The position numbers were made by a program, and so were the translations under genes. From DASQFU01 sp035632955 (GTDB lineage Bacteria > Eisenbacteria > RBG-16-71-46): DNA of 6,195 nucleotides. Of the stretch, positions 5,367-6,195 are shown piece after piece. How positions within the stretch are numbered: position 1 is the first letter of the stretch; every line of letters starts with the position of its first letter. The notes below the pieces were generated by a model, which was not told where the DNA came from, did no database searches, and saw only the letters and a list, made by a program, of their open reading frames with translations. Where the stretch lies: contig DASQFU010000117.1 of the NCBI GenBank assembly GCA_035632955.1, positions 1 through 6,195 on the forward strand, given 5' to 3'.

Positions 5367-6195
5367 ATGCGACTGCTATCGCCCGCCCTCGTCGCTTGTC
5401 TGACGCTCGCCGTCCCGCTCGGACCGGCGAGCGCCCAGCCAGCGGCGCGGAACGTCACGTTCATGGCCAACATGAACGAGTACGCGGGCATGGGCCTGGC
5501 GAACCAGAACTACTCGGCGTGCTGGTCCTACGTGCACACCGACGGGAGCGAGTACGCGGTGATCGGCGTTTACTCCGGCACCGCGATCTACAACGTCACG
5601 AACCCGTCTGCGCCCTATCGTGTCGCGTTCATCGCCGGCCCGCCGTCGATCTGGCGCGAGATGAAGTCCTATCAGACCTGGATCTACCTCGTCACCGAGG
5701 GTGGCGGAGCGGGCGAGGGCGTTCAGATCGTGCGCATGACGAACCCCGAGAGCCCAATCCTGGTCGGAACCTACGCCACAAACTTCGTCCGCTCGCACAC
5801 CGTCTCGGTCGATCCGGCACGCGCGCTCCTGATCTGCAACGGCACCCGCAACAGCGCCGGCGAGCAGACCGGTGTCCGCATCCTCTCGCTCGCGAACCCG
5901 GAGGCCCCGGCCGAGCTGGCGACCTGGCCGGCGGGCGTGCCTCCTCCCGTGCCGGTCGACCTGTACGTGCACGACAGCGTGCCGGTCGGCAATCGCCTCT
6001 ACGCCTCGTCGATCAACTCGGGGCGGCAGCGCGTGCTGGACTTCACCAACCCGAGCGCGCCGTTCGAGATCGCGAGCTGGGTGACGCCCGGCGCCTACAC
6101 CCACAACGCGTGGCCGGACGCCACCGGCAACTACCTGTACGTGACCGACGAGGTGCCGGGCAAGAAGCTCGCGGTTTACGACATCTCGAATCTCG
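5367..6195 (+). CDS. Choice-of-anchor B family protein, partial (5' end)
   Basis: The first 276 residues of an exported protein that runs off the right edge with no stop codon. A Sec signal peptide is clear: MRLL, a hydrophobic core, and A-S-A at 21-23 before Gln24. The rest matches the choice-of-anchor B family, built from LVIVD-type propeller repeats: ACWSYVHTDGSEYAVIG (51-67), IYNVTNPSAPYRVAFIAGP (74-92), WREMKSYQTWIYLVTEGGG (96-114), SHTVSVD (143-149), YVHD (200-203), YTHNAWPDATGNYLYVTDE (244-262) and a start of the next repeat, LAVYDIS. Family members normally end in one of several surface-anchoring or secretion-sorting regions; that end is outside the window, so how it is retained is unknown. 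No catalytic role is established for the family. The product is likely periplasmic or surface-exposed. It is divergent from the PD40 lipoprotein gene across 191 bases, so shared regulation is possible but unproven. Confidence 0.88.
   Translation, partial: MRLLSPALVACLTLAVPLGPASAQPAARNVTFMANMNEYAGMGLANQNYSACWSYVHTDGSEYAVIGVYSGTAIYNVTNPSAPYRVAFIAGPPSIWREMKSYQTWIYLVTEGGGAGEGVQIVRMTNPESPILVGTYATNFVRSHTVSVDPARALLICNGTRNSAGEQTGVRILSLANPEAPAELATWPAGVPPPVPVDLYVHDSVPVGNRLYASSINSGRQRVLDFTNPSAPFEIASWVTPGAYTHNAWPDATGNYLYVTDEVPGKKLAVYDISNL

Noticed and set aside
5376..6104. Minus-strand open frame of 242 codons opposite the choice-of-anchor B gene
   Set aside because: It is a shadow of the plus-strand gene, which has a signal peptide and continuous family motifs. 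The antisense product is Arg/Ala/Val/Asp-rich with no recognisable domain.

Overview
This is a very GC-rich bacterial window (about two thirds G+C by eye). It carries five supported protein genes and no RNA gene, CRISPR array or insertion sequence that I can see. Four of the five products carry export signals: a Tat signal, two Sec signals and one lipoprotein signal. With the lipobox protein, the TolB-like repeats and the choice-of-anchor B protein, this suggests a Gram-negative-type environmental bacterium. Gemmatimonadota, Eisenbacteria or Acidobacteria relatives would fit, but that is inference; no phylogenetic marker gene is present.

Layout. Positions 1-306 hold no convincing gene, only a possible leftward promoter and two abutting palindromes. 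Two minus-strand genes follow in transcription order: a Tat-exported PhoX/DUF839-family protein (3530 to 2055) and, 74 bases downstream, an exported TPR protein with a histidine-rich mature N-terminus (1980 to 307). The second gene has a near-perfect Shine-Dalgarno and the pair is probably one operon. Divergent from it, on the plus strand, is a small cytoplasmic DinB/YfiT-like protein (3622-4095). It converges on a minus-strand lipoprotein predicted to be a six-bladed PD40/TolB-like beta-propeller (5175 to 4180). The 84-base convergent gap holds a 14-base direct repeat and a small hairpin. Across a 191-base divergent intergenic region with a 12-base perfect palindrome starts a plus-strand choice-of-anchor B family exported protein (5367 to beyond the right edge).

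How the genes may work together. Three of the exported proteins belong to beta-propeller folds (PhoX-like, PD40 lipoprotein, LVIVD/choice-of-anchor B), and the fourth is a periplasmic TPR scaffold. No pathway can be assigned from the sequence. The most notable molecular detail is in the PhoX-like protein: the family's T-C-E-E motif reads T-A-E-E. By my recollection of the Pseudomonas PhoX structure this removes an iron-ligand cysteine, so phosphatase activity should not be assumed. I see no clearly novel multi-gene system; the window looks like ordinary but poorly characterised envelope-protein territory.
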